From NCBI GenBank assembly GCA_012519455.1, contig JAAYQE010000004.1:1-34784 (forward strand): a stretch of DNA of 34,784 nucleotides. The letters run 5' to 3'. A model generated the notes under the pieces. That model saw nothing but the letters and a program-made list of their open reading frames with translations. It was not told where the DNA came from and ran no database searches. The stretch comes from Syntrophomonadaceae bacterium (GTDB lineage: Bacteria > Bacillota > Ch66 > Ch109). Shown here one piece after another: positions 1 through 7,437 of the stretch (within the stretch, counting starts at the first letter, position 1; every line of letters begins with the position of its first letter). The translations under genes and the position numbers were made by a program.

Positions 1-726
1 CGTGTAGGCCTCTTCTAATTCACGTACTTGCCGTATACTATGAATATTTTTACGTTCCCAATCCTGTAAAATCCGTTCAATATACCGTAAATTGCAAGTC
101 CCCTGAATAACCGAAATCCGTAAAGCTTCAATCACTAGTTCAACGGGAAACTGATCACACCAACTAAAGATTAACTCGCCTTCCATCGGGCTTAGGGGTC
201 GACCAAACTCACTTTCAAAAGCATTGTAAACCATCGCCGTAGTTTCCGAAATCGTATTAATATTAGCCCCTTTGACCGTTCTACTATGGTCTAGATTAGC
301 GGTGAAACTTTTTTCCTGTTTGCGTTTTAACGCGCGTTGCTGTTCCTCAAAATCATTATTTCTTTCGATGGCCCAAACCTCGGATAGTTTATCAAAGAGT
401 CCCTCTAGATTATAAATTTCTATGAATTCTAACGTATCCAGATCGATTCGTTTATCAATGGAGATAATCTTTTTTTCCATAAGCTGATTTAAACAGCTTT
501 CGATTTCTTCGACTGGCGTGCTCATTAGATGAGCAAACTTTTCTAGAGTAGGAAAACTATTTTTTTCCGCCAATCTAAAATAAACCAGGTGAAATAAGAC
601 CACTAATTCTATATCCGTTAGGCCAATACTCTTATAGGTGCGTAATAACAGATTAGGAATACTAGTATAACCCTGCGTAAATGAATCCCGACCAAATTGC
701 GCAATTAGATTAATTCGGTTTGCCAA
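1..726 (-). CDS. dnaD: DnaD-domain replication protein (partial, runs off left edge)
   Basis: I translated this minus-strand reading frame by hand because it has no stop inside the window and is missing from the ORF track. The N-terminal part looks like the DnaD winged-helix region (FTQGYTSIPNLLLRTYKSIG). After a charged linker comes the DnaD/DnaB C-terminal domain, with FESEFGRPLSPMEGELI and a YIERILQDW motif close to the window edge. DnaD-family proteins help load the replicative helicase during primosome assembly in Bacillota. The likely start is TTG at 726, placed after AGGAAAGGG; another in-frame TTG lies nine bases upstream but is too close to that site. The C-terminus is beyond base 1. 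Family assignment is secure; whether it is the primosomal DnaD or a phage-type paralogue is not shown. Confidence 0.85.
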   Translation of the reverse strand, partial: MANRINLIAQFGRDSFTQGYTSIPNLLLRTYKSIGLTDIELVVLFHLVYFRLAEKNSFPTLEKFAHLMSTPVEEIESCLNQLMEKKIISIDKRIDLDTLEFIEIYNLEGLFDKLSEVWAIERNNDFEEQQRALKRKQEKSFTANLDHSRTVKGANINTISETTAMVYNAFESEFGRPLSPMEGELIFSWCDQFPVELVIEALRISVIQGTCNLRYIERILQDWERKNIHSIRQVRELEEAYT

Positions 727-747
727 CCCAACCAACCCTTTCCTAAA

Positions 748-767
748 AATGAGCCAGGCTCATTATA
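748..767 (-). promoter_or_regulatory. TATAAT box overlapping a palindrome upstream of dnaD
   Basis: On the minus strand a perfect TATAAT (bases 762-767) runs into the palindrome AATGAGCC-T-GGCTCATT (748-764). The expected -35 position reads TAGGAA, which is weak, so an activator or an alternative element may be needed. The palindrome lies at the likely transcription start and could be a repressor operator or a small 5' hairpin. The dnaD start is about 22 bases downstream. Confidence 0.4.
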
Positions 768-807
768 ACATCCGGTCGGGATTTTTCCTAGTTTGACCAA
801 GGTCCTT

Positions 808-829
808 AAAAAAGCTTGCCGTTGAAGCA
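808..829 (-). terminator. Weak terminator after the beta-CASP gene
   Basis: On the minus strand a short GCTT/AAGC stem is followed by six T residues, about 60 bases past the stop of the beta-CASP gene. The stem is only four pairs, so the call is tentative. Confidence 0.4.
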
Positions 830-885
830 TCCCCTGGTTTTTTAGCATATTGAATGTTAAGCATAGAAATTAGACCTTAAAGATA

Positions 886-2508
886 TTATATTAGTTCAGG
901 TCCCCCCAGACTACCCGTGGCATACACTTGTTTTTCTAATTCTTTGAGTTGGGTAAGCAGCCATTCGTAATTCCGATCATCCATCTCTTTTTCTACCATT
1001 TCTCGTAATAACATCCGCAGTTGGAAGTAAGAACGCTCGACTTGAACGGCTAGATCTTCTTCCTTCGCGGCCGCAGCCTCTAAGGATGGTGACGCGCCTA
1101 AGCGGATAGTCACGGGCAACAACTCTTTTACTTCCAGCCAATTAGGGATATAGGTTGGTATTTTCGTGTCCTGCGTAATCCTCTGGGCTAGCTCCTCACA
1201 GGCCGCTTCTTCTCCGTGGACTAAAAAAATACAGCCCGGCCCTACCCGAAAACGTTTTACCCAGCGCAATAGATTTTCCCTATCCGAATGACCGGAGAAA
1301 CCTTCTAGGTTACAGATTTCAGCTTGGACCATTACCTCTTCACCGTGTATCCGTACCATTTTTTCCCCATCTAATAAACGGCGTCCAAGCGTTCCTTCGG
1401 CTTGATAACCTACGAATACCACAGAAGACTGTGGACGCCACAAGTTGTGCTTTAAGTGATGTTTAATCCGTCCGGCATCGGCCATACCGCTGGCGGAGAT
1501 AATAATTGCTCCCCCTTTAAGATCATTTAAAGCCCGTGATTCTTCTGCGGACATCGAGTAGGTTAAACCAGGTATTTCAAAGGGGTTATGCCCGCTATTA
1601 ATCATATCTTGCGTTTCGCCATTCATTTCTACCAGGTGCCGACGAAATACTTCAGTAGCGCGTATAGCCAAAGGACTATCAATAATAATCGGTACCGGAG
1701 GTATCGACTTTTCCCTTACGAAAGTACTCAAAGTATAAATTAAATCCTGAGTTCTCTCTACCGCAAAGGCGGGGATAACTACATTCCCCCCTCGTCCCAG
1801 GGTGTTTACAATAATATTGCGAAACTCTTCCTCGTTATTGTGTTTTTCTTTATGCATGCGATCCCCATAAGTACATTCTAAAAATAGATAATCAGCACTT
1901 TCTATAATCGTTGGGTCCTTCATTAAAGGTCGGTTATAGTTACCTACATCACCGCTAAAAACTAGTTTCGTCTCCTGGTCCTGCTCGTGGATCCAGATTT
2001 CGATTAAAGAAGAACCTAAGATATGTCCGGCATCCTGGAATCGCACGGTTATTTCTGGAGAAATAGTCAGGGTTTCACCATAACTAATCCTACGAAACTG
2101 CTGTAAGCAACCTTCGGCATCTTCAACTTTATAAATAGGCGTGATTAAGGGTTTACCCGCCCGCTTAAATTTTCGGTTCTTCCGTTCTACCTCCATCTCT
2201 TGAATATGAGCGCTGTCCGGCAACATTATCCCACATAAATCAGCAGTAGCGGCTGTACAATAGATTGGCCCTCTAAAGCCGTAACGGTATAATTTAGGAA
2301 TCATCCCAGAATGATCAATATGCGCGTGGGTGAGCAACACAAAATCAATTTGAGCCGGGTCAAATAAAAAACTAGCGTAGTTTCTTTCCTTAAGAGCCTT
2401 TGAGCCTTGAAACATTCCACAGTCAATTAAAAACCGGGACTTTTGCGTCTCAATCAGATAACAAGAACCAGTTACAGTACGGGTTGCGCCTAAGAACTGT
2501 ACTTTCAC
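886..2508 (-). CDS. Beta-CASP MBL-fold RNase-like metallohydrolase
   Basis: This 540-residue protein carries the metallo-beta-lactamase metal-binding signature THAHIDHSG at residues 60-68, a second metal ligand region AGHILGSS near 162, and FSGDVG near 186. The beta-CASP insert follows, with the acidic LECTYGDRMH motif, and a SGHSDRENLLRW motif marks the RMMBL C-terminal part. The family (CPSF73-like, YsiA-like) consists of zinc-dependent RNA endo- or exonucleases acting in the cytoplasm. About 65 extra residues follow the core and look helical and charged, possibly an interaction tail. The start is GTG with a good AAGGAGG seven to eight bases upstream. The upstream helical protein ends 32 bases before it, so the two are probably co-transcribed. 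It differs from RNase J, which has a long C-terminal domain. RNA as substrate is inferred from the family. Confidence 0.85.
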   Translation of the reverse strand: MKVQFLGATRTVTGSCYLIETQKSRFLIDCGMFQGSKALKERNYASFLFDPAQIDFVLLTHAHIDHSGMIPKLYRYGFRGPIYCTAATADLCGIMLPDSAHIQEMEVERKNRKFKRAGKPLITPIYKVEDAEGCLQQFRRISYGETLTISPEITVRFQDAGHILGSSLIEIWIHEQDQETKLVFSGDVGNYNRPLMKDPTIIESADYLFLECTYGDRMHKEKHNNEEEFRNIIVNTLGRGGNVVIPAFAVERTQDLIYTLSTFVREKSIPPVPIIIDSPLAIRATEVFRRHLVEMNGETQDMINSGHNPFEIPGLTYSMSAEESRALNDLKGGAIIISASGMADAGRIKHHLKHNLWRPQSSVVFVGYQAEGTLGRRLLDGEKMVRIHGEEVMVQAEICNLEGFSGHSDRENLLRWVKRFRVGPGCIFLVHGEEAACEELAQRITQDTKIPTYIPNWLEVKELLPVTIRLGASPSLEAAAAKEEDLAVQVERSYFQLRMLLREMVEKEMDDRNYEWLLTQLKELEKQVYATGSLGGPELI

Positions 2509-2540
2509 GTCTGTTGCCTCCTTAAAATGGTAAATAGCTG

Positions 2541-3017
2541 CTACATGGCCCGTATTTTATTGCCTCGGTTATCCCCCTGGGTTAAACTTTTATAGGTCTC
2601 GAACATTTCAATTACTTCCAATCGGGTTCTTTCTAAATTCCCGTTACGGGCGGCTTCATAAATATGGTTTAGTCCCAAAAAAACCCCTTCTAAAACTCCG
2701 TCAAACACCTCGAAATTTTCTAAAAGCGGAGCGTATTTGTCGTAAAAATGTTCATATACCCCTAGGCAAATATTTTTGATTCTACGTACTCGTTCCATAG
2801 ATTCAGCACAATAAGAATCCGTTGACTCGGACAGTAGATACAAACTCTGTAAGTTATTAAAAAACCAAGGATTATTTATCAACTGAGAATAAAGTTCATA
2901 TCGACACTGCTGAACTACCAAATAACTCAGATAAGATTGTAGTTGCCGCCGGCTATCTGGGGGCAAGATCGCATACTGGTTAAGTATTTGGATCTCGGAT
3001 AAACTTAAACTATTCAT
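2541..3017 (-). CDS. Small helical protein of unknown function
   Basis: I do not recognise this 158-residue protein. It appears largely alpha-helical, with no signal peptide, membrane segment or metal motif. It has many aromatic residues (for example NNPWFFNNLQ) and two cysteines. It starts with ATG after a clear AGGAGG and lies directly upstream of the beta-CASP nuclease gene on the same strand, so a role linked to that enzyme is possible but unproven. A SigH-like promoter motif and a terminator-like hairpin lie upstream. Confidence 0.7.
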   Translation of the reverse strand: MNSLSLSEIQILNQYAILPPDSRRQLQSYLSYLVVQQCRYELYSQLINNPWFFNNLQSLYLLSESTDSYCAESMERVRRIKNICLGVYEHFYDKYAPLLENFEVFDGVLEGVFLGLNHIYEAARNGNLERTRLEVIEMFETYKSLTQGDNRGNKIRAM

Positions 3018-3098
3018 ACTTGATCCTCCTTAGCAGGTAGTTTAAACCAGCAGACTTCATCTTTAGCTAAGATTACCGATTTTAGCTTTACGTAAATC

Positions 3099-3125
3099 AA
3101 AAAAGGCGGTTCTGCCGCCATTTTT
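3099..3125 (-). terminator. Intrinsic terminator, GGCGG/CCGCC hairpin
   Basis: The stem GGCGG/CCGCC flanked by A and T runs (AAAAATGGCGG on the minus strand, then CCGCCTTTTTT) is a textbook terminator and would work in both directions. It lies 131 bases downstream of the aminotransferase stop and 80 bases upstream of the 158-residue protein, so it probably ends the lrp-aminotransferase transcript. Because a SigH-like promoter precedes it by about 20 bases, it may also act as an attenuator. Confidence 0.8.
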
Positions 3126-3142
3126 GGTTGAGGCCGGGTGAT

Positions 3143-3172
3143 TATTTCGACGCTGGAAAACACAAATCCTGC
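3143..3172 (-). promoter_or_regulatory. SigH-like promoter motif upstream of the 158-aa gene
   Basis: On the minus strand GCAGGATTT is followed after exactly 12 bases by GTCGAAATA. The published Spo0H/SigH consensus is RnAGGAwWW, 11-12 bases, RnnGAATww; the -10 half here has one mismatch (GAAA for GAAT). Two similar sites occur elsewhere in this window. The terminator hairpin lies immediately downstream. Confidence 0.4.
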
Positions 3173-3255
3173 CTAAAACGAAAGAGGATTAACAAGAATT
3201 TTATGCTAGTTTATTGCTTTTTTCGACTAATTTCCTTTATAATTAATTTTTACCA

Positions 3256-4524
3256 TTACAACAATCGAGAAACAAAACACCTTATTCTCTCTAAAGCTTC
3301 TTCAATATCGCGGGGGGCAGCGGCATAACAACACCGAATAAATCCTTCCCCAACTTGTCCGAAAGCACTCCCGGGTACTACCGCTACTTTTTCCTCCATT
3401 AATAACCTTTCCGCAAATTCCTCACTGGTAAGGCCGGTCTGTTGAATGGACGGGAACATATAAAAGGCACCTTGAGGCTCAAAACAGTTTAATCCCAGAC
3501 TACGAAAACCACGGAGCATCATCCGGCGTCTTTGGTCATAAGAGCGGATCATTTTTTGCATTTCCGGTTCGCCCCGACGCAAGGCCTCAATGCCGGCCCG
3601 TTGGGCTTGCGTGGGAGCACACATAATAGCATACTGATGAATTTTACACATCGCTTCGATAATTGGCTTCGGGCCAGCCGTATAACCCAAACGCCAGCCG
3701 GTCATTGCAAAGGCCTTAGAAAATCCGTTCATTACCAGGGTACGGTCAAACATACCCTCTAGGCTGGCGATAGAAACGTGCTGTCCTTCATAGGTCAACT
3801 CCGCATAAATCTCATCCGATATCACTAGCAAGTTATGCTCATTTACTACTTGCGCAATCGGCTCCAGGTCTTCCTGCCGCATAACCGCCCCGGTCGGATT
3901 ACTGGGAAAAGCGAGTACCAAAACCTTGCTCCGCGGCGTCAAGGCAGCCCGTAAAGCGTCGGCCGTCAGCCGAAATTCATCTTCAGCCCGAGTAGGCACG
4001 CCCACTGGAACCCCTCCGGCCAATATCGCACACGGACGATAAGAAACAAAACAAGGTTCGGGAATCAAAACCTCATCCCCCGGATTAAGTACCGTACGAA
4101 AAGCGAGATCAACAGCTTCACTAACGCCTACTGTGACCAGAATCTCATTTTCCGGTGCATAGTCAAGATTAAAACGTCGATAAAGGTAACGAGCTATTTC
4201 TTCCCGTAATTCAGGCATGCCCCAGTTAGAAGTATAACTAGTATGACCCTTCTCCAGGTAATAAACGGAAGCCTCCCGGATATGCCAGGGAGTAACAAAG
4301 TCCGGTTCGCCAATTCCTAAAGATATTACGCCCTCGGTCTGGGATACTAAATCGAAAAACTTACGAATCCCCGAAGGCGGAAGGGCTTGAACTACTGGTG
4401 AAATACAGGCCGCCGGGTCCCAAATTTTTGTCGAACCAACCGGCTTCTGGTCGGATCCCCGAGATATAAGCTTCGGCAAAAAACTATCTTTTTTAGCCAC
4501 ATTACCACCCCCGTGCCCGGTCAT
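3256..4524 (-). CDS. PLP-dependent class I/II aminotransferase
   Basis: This 422-residue protein has the fold-type I aminotransferase pattern: GIGEPDFVTP near the N-terminus, FPSNPTGAV, the SDEIYAELTY segment, and NGFSKAFAMTGWRLGY, whose lysine should bind pyridoxal phosphate. A late arginine region (RCCYAAAPRDIEEAL) would hold the substrate carboxylate. The closest families are aspartate, alanine and aromatic aminotransferases; substrate cannot be read from sequence. Its ATG overlaps the stop of the Lrp/AsnC gene (ATGA), so translation is coupled. A GTG eight codons in, after GGGGGTGG, is an alternative start. The upstream T-box has alanine-type candidate specifiers, which makes an alanine-forming transaminase attractive but unproven. 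Confidence 0.9.
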   Translation of the reverse strand: MTGHGGGNVAKKDSFLPKLISRGSDQKPVGSTKIWDPAACISPVVQALPPSGIRKFFDLVSQTEGVISLGIGEPDFVTPWHIREASVYYLEKGHTSYTSNWGMPELREEIARYLYRRFNLDYAPENEILVTVGVSEAVDLAFRTVLNPGDEVLIPEPCFVSYRPCAILAGGVPVGVPTRAEDEFRLTADALRAALTPRSKVLVLAFPSNPTGAVMRQEDLEPIAQVVNEHNLLVISDEIYAELTYEGQHVSIASLEGMFDRTLVMNGFSKAFAMTGWRLGYTAGPKPIIEAMCKIHQYAIMCAPTQAQRAGIEALRRGEPEMQKMIRSYDQRRRMMLRGFRSLGLNCFEPQGAFYMFPSIQQTGLTSEEFAERLLMEEKVAVVPGSAFGQVGEGFIRCCYAAAPRDIEEALERIRCFVSRLL

Positions 4525-5000
4525 GGGGTCACCACCAATCTGAAGTCCTCTTCGTTATTTTCAAAAATTACGCCATCTTGTTTATACTTTTTTAAGACAA
4601 AATGGGTCGTGGTCCCCTGGACATGCTCCAGAGTCGCTAATTTTTCCGCAACAAAAAAGGCTACTTCCTTCATGTTTTTTCCTTCAATAGTTACTAAAAG
4701 ATCATAAGTACCCGACATCAAGTATACACTTTTTACTTGAGGGAAGCGATAAATGCGTTCAGCCACCTTTTCAAAACCTACTTCTCGTTCGGGAATAACC
4801 CGAACCTCAATTACCGCGGTTACCCCATTACCCCCAACCCGATCCCAATTAACCAGGGTTTTATACCCCAATACCACCTTTTCTTTTTCTAATTGCCGCA
4901 ATACCCGCTTAACCTCTCCCGGGTCTAGATCCAAACGGACCGCAATTTCCTCCGGGCGAATCCGGCCATCCTGTTCCAGCAATTCTAGTATTTCGCGCAA
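4521..5000 (-). CDS. Lrp/AsnC-family transcriptional regulator
   Basis: The protein has an N-terminal winged helix-turn-helix (GRIRPEEIAVRLDLDPGEVKRV) and a C-terminal RAM/AsnC ligand-binding half (VAERIYRFPQVKSVYLMSGTYDLLV). Lrp/AsnC proteins sense amino acids and often control neighbouring amino acid genes. The ORF track starts 20 codons upstream, but AAAGGAGGG lies inside that extension with proper spacing to a TTG at base 5000, giving LREILELLEQDG, the usual Lrp N-terminus of about 159 residues. It overlaps the aminotransferase gene by four bases. It is preceded by a T-box leader, an unusual arrangement for a regulator of this family. Confidence 0.88.
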   Translation of the reverse strand: MREILELLEQDGRIRPEEIAVRLDLDPGEVKRVLRQLEKEKVVLGYKTLVNWDRVGGNGVTAVIEVRVIPEREVGFEKVAERIYRFPQVKSVYLMSGTYDLLVTIEGKNMKEVAFFVAEKLATLEHVQGTTTHFVLKKYKQDGVIFENNEEDFRLVVTP

Positions 5001-5112
5001 AAGCGAACCCTCCTTTACCAAAAAAGATAATGAAATTTTAAAACAAATAACGTAAATCATAATGAATCGGCGTCAAATTATTAACCAATCAGAAAGTAAA
5101 AATATTTCTGTA

Positions 5113-5376
5113 CAAATAAAAAAGCCTCTCTCCTTTATAAAGGGACGAGAGACTATCTCGCGGTACCACCCTAATTGGCATAGGCCCACCTCAATCATCC
5201 CGGATAACGGAGGGACCGGGCGGACCTACTTGGTTAATCCCAGGCAACCTTTCGACCGCCAGCTTCCGGGGGGCTTTCCCTGTTCCCTCTGATCGGTCTT
5301 CCACCGTCACCGACTCTCTAAACAGAGGTTGCATACAGTTTTTTCCCGGTCATTGCTTAAACCTTTTAATTTTTCT
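5113..5376 (-). ncRNA. T-box leader upstream of lrp-aminotransferase operon
   Basis: The minus strand contains the hallmark T-box sequence AGGGTGGTACCGCG (5159-5172). Upstream is a long Stem I with closing helix GACCG/CGGTC, a CCTCTG/CAGAGG helix and a distal AGAGAGTCGGTGACGG-type arm. Downstream is the competing terminator. T-box RNAs bind a specific uncharged tRNA and read its anticodon with a specifier codon. Two candidate positions on the 3' side of Stem I read GCC and GCT, both alanine codons; I cannot fix the register by eye. The UGGU of the antiterminator bulge would suit a tRNA with A at position 73. The downstream gene is the Lrp/AsnC regulator, about 115 bases past the terminator. 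Confidence 0.9.
5118..5153 (-). terminator. T-box conditional terminator
   Basis: The minus strand reads CTCTC..CCTTT, a short loop, AAAGGAGAGAG and then GCTTTTTT. This is the terminator alternative of the T-box; formation of the AGGGTGG antiterminator would prevent it. Confidence 0.85.
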
Positions 5377-5382
5377 ATAAAA

Positions 5383-5411
5383 ATTTTAGCACTGGAATTA
5401 ACCGAAGTCAA
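5383..5411 (-). promoter_or_regulatory. SigA-type promoter of the T-box leader
   Basis: TTGACT and TAAAAT on the minus strand are separated by exactly 17 bases. Transcription would begin near 5376, just before T-box Stem I. The -35 box lies about 20 bases after the stop of the upstream gene. Confidence 0.75.
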
Positions 5412-5431
5412 TTACCGGATTGTCCTTTTTC

Positions 5432-6193
5432 CTAAAACGAAGGAGCCTGTCGCCAAATCTGCCGCTGCACGGCCCGATGGTTAGTTGCTTGTTCTGGAGA
5501 CAAAATTACCAAGGATATTTGATGTTGTTTCCAGAAAAGTCGATTTCGACGGGACGAGCCCCTAGCCGGCTTTTCCCAATCAAAGGCTAACCGTGCTTGC
5601 GGCAAATACCAAAGTACGGACCGTCCATCTTTGGTGTAATTGGGAATCATCTTGCACTCAGGAAACAAAACGGATAAGGACCATTCTAGGGGATCCATCG
5701 ATGGCGCCGTTATTACAACTGGGGCTGGTGGCGCTGACGCCGATATTTCCTCCTTCTCCACGGGTAATTCTGGCCATCCATTAACCCTATTGGCCGGTAC
5801 CCCGTTGGCCGGTAGCATCGGTAGTGGTGGCGGGAGTTCAACTGCCACTGCTTCAGTCGGCTCAAAAGGCAAAAGGTCATTCTCTCCCCGATACTGCCGA
5901 ATCCCTTCCATAATTATTTCCTCTAGGTTAGCGGACAAGTCCGGAAAATTACTCCACACGACTGGGTCGGCTAATTTTTGTCTAAGCATCTCGCGTACCG
6001 CTACCTCTAAATAATTGATGGCCTCAGGAAATACCTCCATAAATAGGGCCATTAATTCTTTAACTACGCTTACATTCCATTCCCAACGCTGCTGTTCCCC
6101 ATCAATCGATCTACTGGTAATTAAGCTGTTAATTAGGTTATCCGCTTTCTCCAGAATTTCTTTTTCCTTCTGGCGCTGTTCTAAGGTATCCAT
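5432..6193 (-). CDS. Hypothetical protein with proline-rich linker
   Basis: I do not recognise this protein (about 253 residues). The N-terminal 120 residues look helical (LEQRQKEKEILEKADNLI, VVKELMALFMEVFPEAI). A proline- and alanine-rich low-complexity linker follows (ELPPPLPMLPANG), and the C-terminal 80 residues are basic and compact (SVLWYLPQARLAFDWEKP). The last segment faintly recalls PD-(D/E)XK or VSR-like nuclease strands, but no complete catalytic set is visible. No signal peptide or membrane helix is seen. The ORF track uses GTG at 6202; ATG at 6193 after AGGTGAG fits better. It lies between the MetFV-Hdr cluster and the T-box operon with no obvious link to either. Confidence 0.65.
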   Translation of the reverse strand: MDTLEQRQKEKEILEKADNLINSLITSRSIDGEQQRWEWNVSVVKELMALFMEVFPEAINYLEVAVREMLRQKLADPVVWSNFPDLSANLEEIIMEGIRQYRGENDLLPFEPTEAVAVELPPPLPMLPANGVPANRVNGWPELPVEKEEISASAPPAPVVITAPSMDPLEWSLSVLFPECKMIPNYTKDGRSVLWYLPQARLAFDWEKPARGSSRRNRLFWKQHQISLVILSPEQATNHRAVQRQIWRQAPSF

Positions 6194-6275
6194 ATTTCTC
6201 ACCTGCCGGTACCTTTATATATTAGATAATTATTCCAGAGATGTTAAAAAATAACCCTCTTTTTACAGCATTAAA

Positions 6276-7400
6276 CTACACCTTTCGCAGGTTGAATTTT
6301 AGATAATTATTAACTTGGTTCGCCACCTGTTTCCCCTGTTTTAAGGTAGTTGGTAGATCAGCCGGGCCCCTACAGGTCCCTGCTGAAAAAACGCCCGGCA
6401 TCCATTCCCGGCCGGATCGATCCTCCGGACTGATTGTTTCTAAAAATCCTCCGGCATCCAAGTTTAAGCCTAATTGCTGACTTACCCGGTGATTAAAATC
6501 GCCGGCCGTTATCCCTACCGACAAGACTACTAGGTCATATTCATTACTTTGCTGTTTACCAGATGCAGGAAGTTCCCAGTCAAGTACTACTTTTTGTCCC
6601 GGATATTGATAGACTCGGGCCGGGATACTCCGTATTCTTTTTATTCCTGGCGGGGTGGCTTGCAGGACCATTTCTGGAGGTAAAAGGCGCTGCTGCTCCT
6701 GAAAATTCATATAAAAAAGATTAATCTCTATTTCTGGAAATTCCCACTTCATGCGCTGGGCCATCCGTAACGCGTAACTACAGCAGACTTTCGAACAGTA
6801 AGGATTTCCCGCCCGACGATCTCGGCTCCCTACACACTGAATAAAAGCTACGCGCTGTAATTGTCCATAGACAGCGGACAAGGTGCTGTGCTTTAGCCAC
6901 ACCTGCTCCAAGTCTAAACTAGAAACTACTCCAGCATAACGGCCGTAACCAAATTCCCCACGTAACTCCGCGGGAAAGACCTTAAAACCGGTAGCAATAA
7001 TTACCGCTTCTACCTGGTAAGCAGTAAGCGAAAATTCTGACTCCTCCTTATCCGAATTAGACCCGGCTGATTGGACCTGTACCGTATACTGCCGGCGTCC
7101 CCGGCCAGGTCCGGCTTCATGATCTCCTTGCTGCTCCCCTTGAACCGTAATCTCCCGAACTTCATGACCAGTACGTACAGTTAGGCCAGGCTGATTAATC
7201 ACCTCGTTTTTCAGTTGGAGCGGCAGACAAGCTCCACACTTTTGACATTGATCAGTCGCCACACAGGCTAAGTGCAGCGCCTGTCCCCCTAGCTCTTCTT
7301 TCTTTTCAATTAATAATACTTGATACCCCATGCGAGCCAGTTCCAGAGAGGCGGCCATTCCCGCCGTTCCTCCCCCGGCAACAAGTACTTGATATTCCAT
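6276..7400 (-). CDS. HdrA-like FAD-dependent oxidoreductase
   Basis: This 374-residue flavoprotein begins with a Rossmann FAD site, VLVAGGGTAGMAASLELAR. It has the HdrA-type cysteine cluster CVATDQCQKCGACLP near residues 46-60, the HdrA hallmark CVGSRDRRAGNPYCSKVCC near 190-208, and the closing FAD segment FSAGTCRGPADLP. In HdrA these elements hold FAD and 4Fe-4S clusters and can bifurcate electrons. The C-terminal ferredoxin domain of full-length HdrA is absent, so it is a short form. It is the last gene of the run HdrA-MvhD, metV, metF, HdrA-like, 37 bases after metF. A role as electron-entry subunit of the methylene-THF reductase complex is inferred from this context. Confidence 0.85.
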   Translation of the reverse strand: MEYQVLVAGGGTAGMAASLELARMGYQVLLIEKKEELGGQALHLACVATDQCQKCGACLPLQLKNEVINQPGLTVRTGHEVREITVQGEQQGDHEAGPGRGRRQYTVQVQSAGSNSDKEESEFSLTAYQVEAVIIATGFKVFPAELRGEFGYGRYAGVVSSLDLEQVWLKHSTLSAVYGQLQRVAFIQCVGSRDRRAGNPYCSKVCCSYALRMAQRMKWEFPEIEINLFYMNFQEQQRLLPPEMVLQATPPGIKRIRSIPARVYQYPGQKVVLDWELPASGKQQSNEYDLVVLSVGITAGDFNHRVSQQLGLNLDAGGFLETISPEDRSGREWMPGVFSAGTCRGPADLPTTLKQGKQVANQVNNYLKFNLRKV

Positions 7401-7437
7401 TTAGTCCCTTTTACTCCCTTTTAATATACTTTTGCCG

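Noticed and set aside
3128-3328. Plus-strand ORF of 66 aa
   Set aside because: It crosses the SigH-like motif and the end of the aminotransferase gene; no ribosome binding site.
5640-6014. Plus-strand ORF of 124 aa
   Set aside because: It is antisense to the hypothetical gene at 5432..6193, has low-complexity composition and no ribosome binding site; a shadow of the proline-rich linker.
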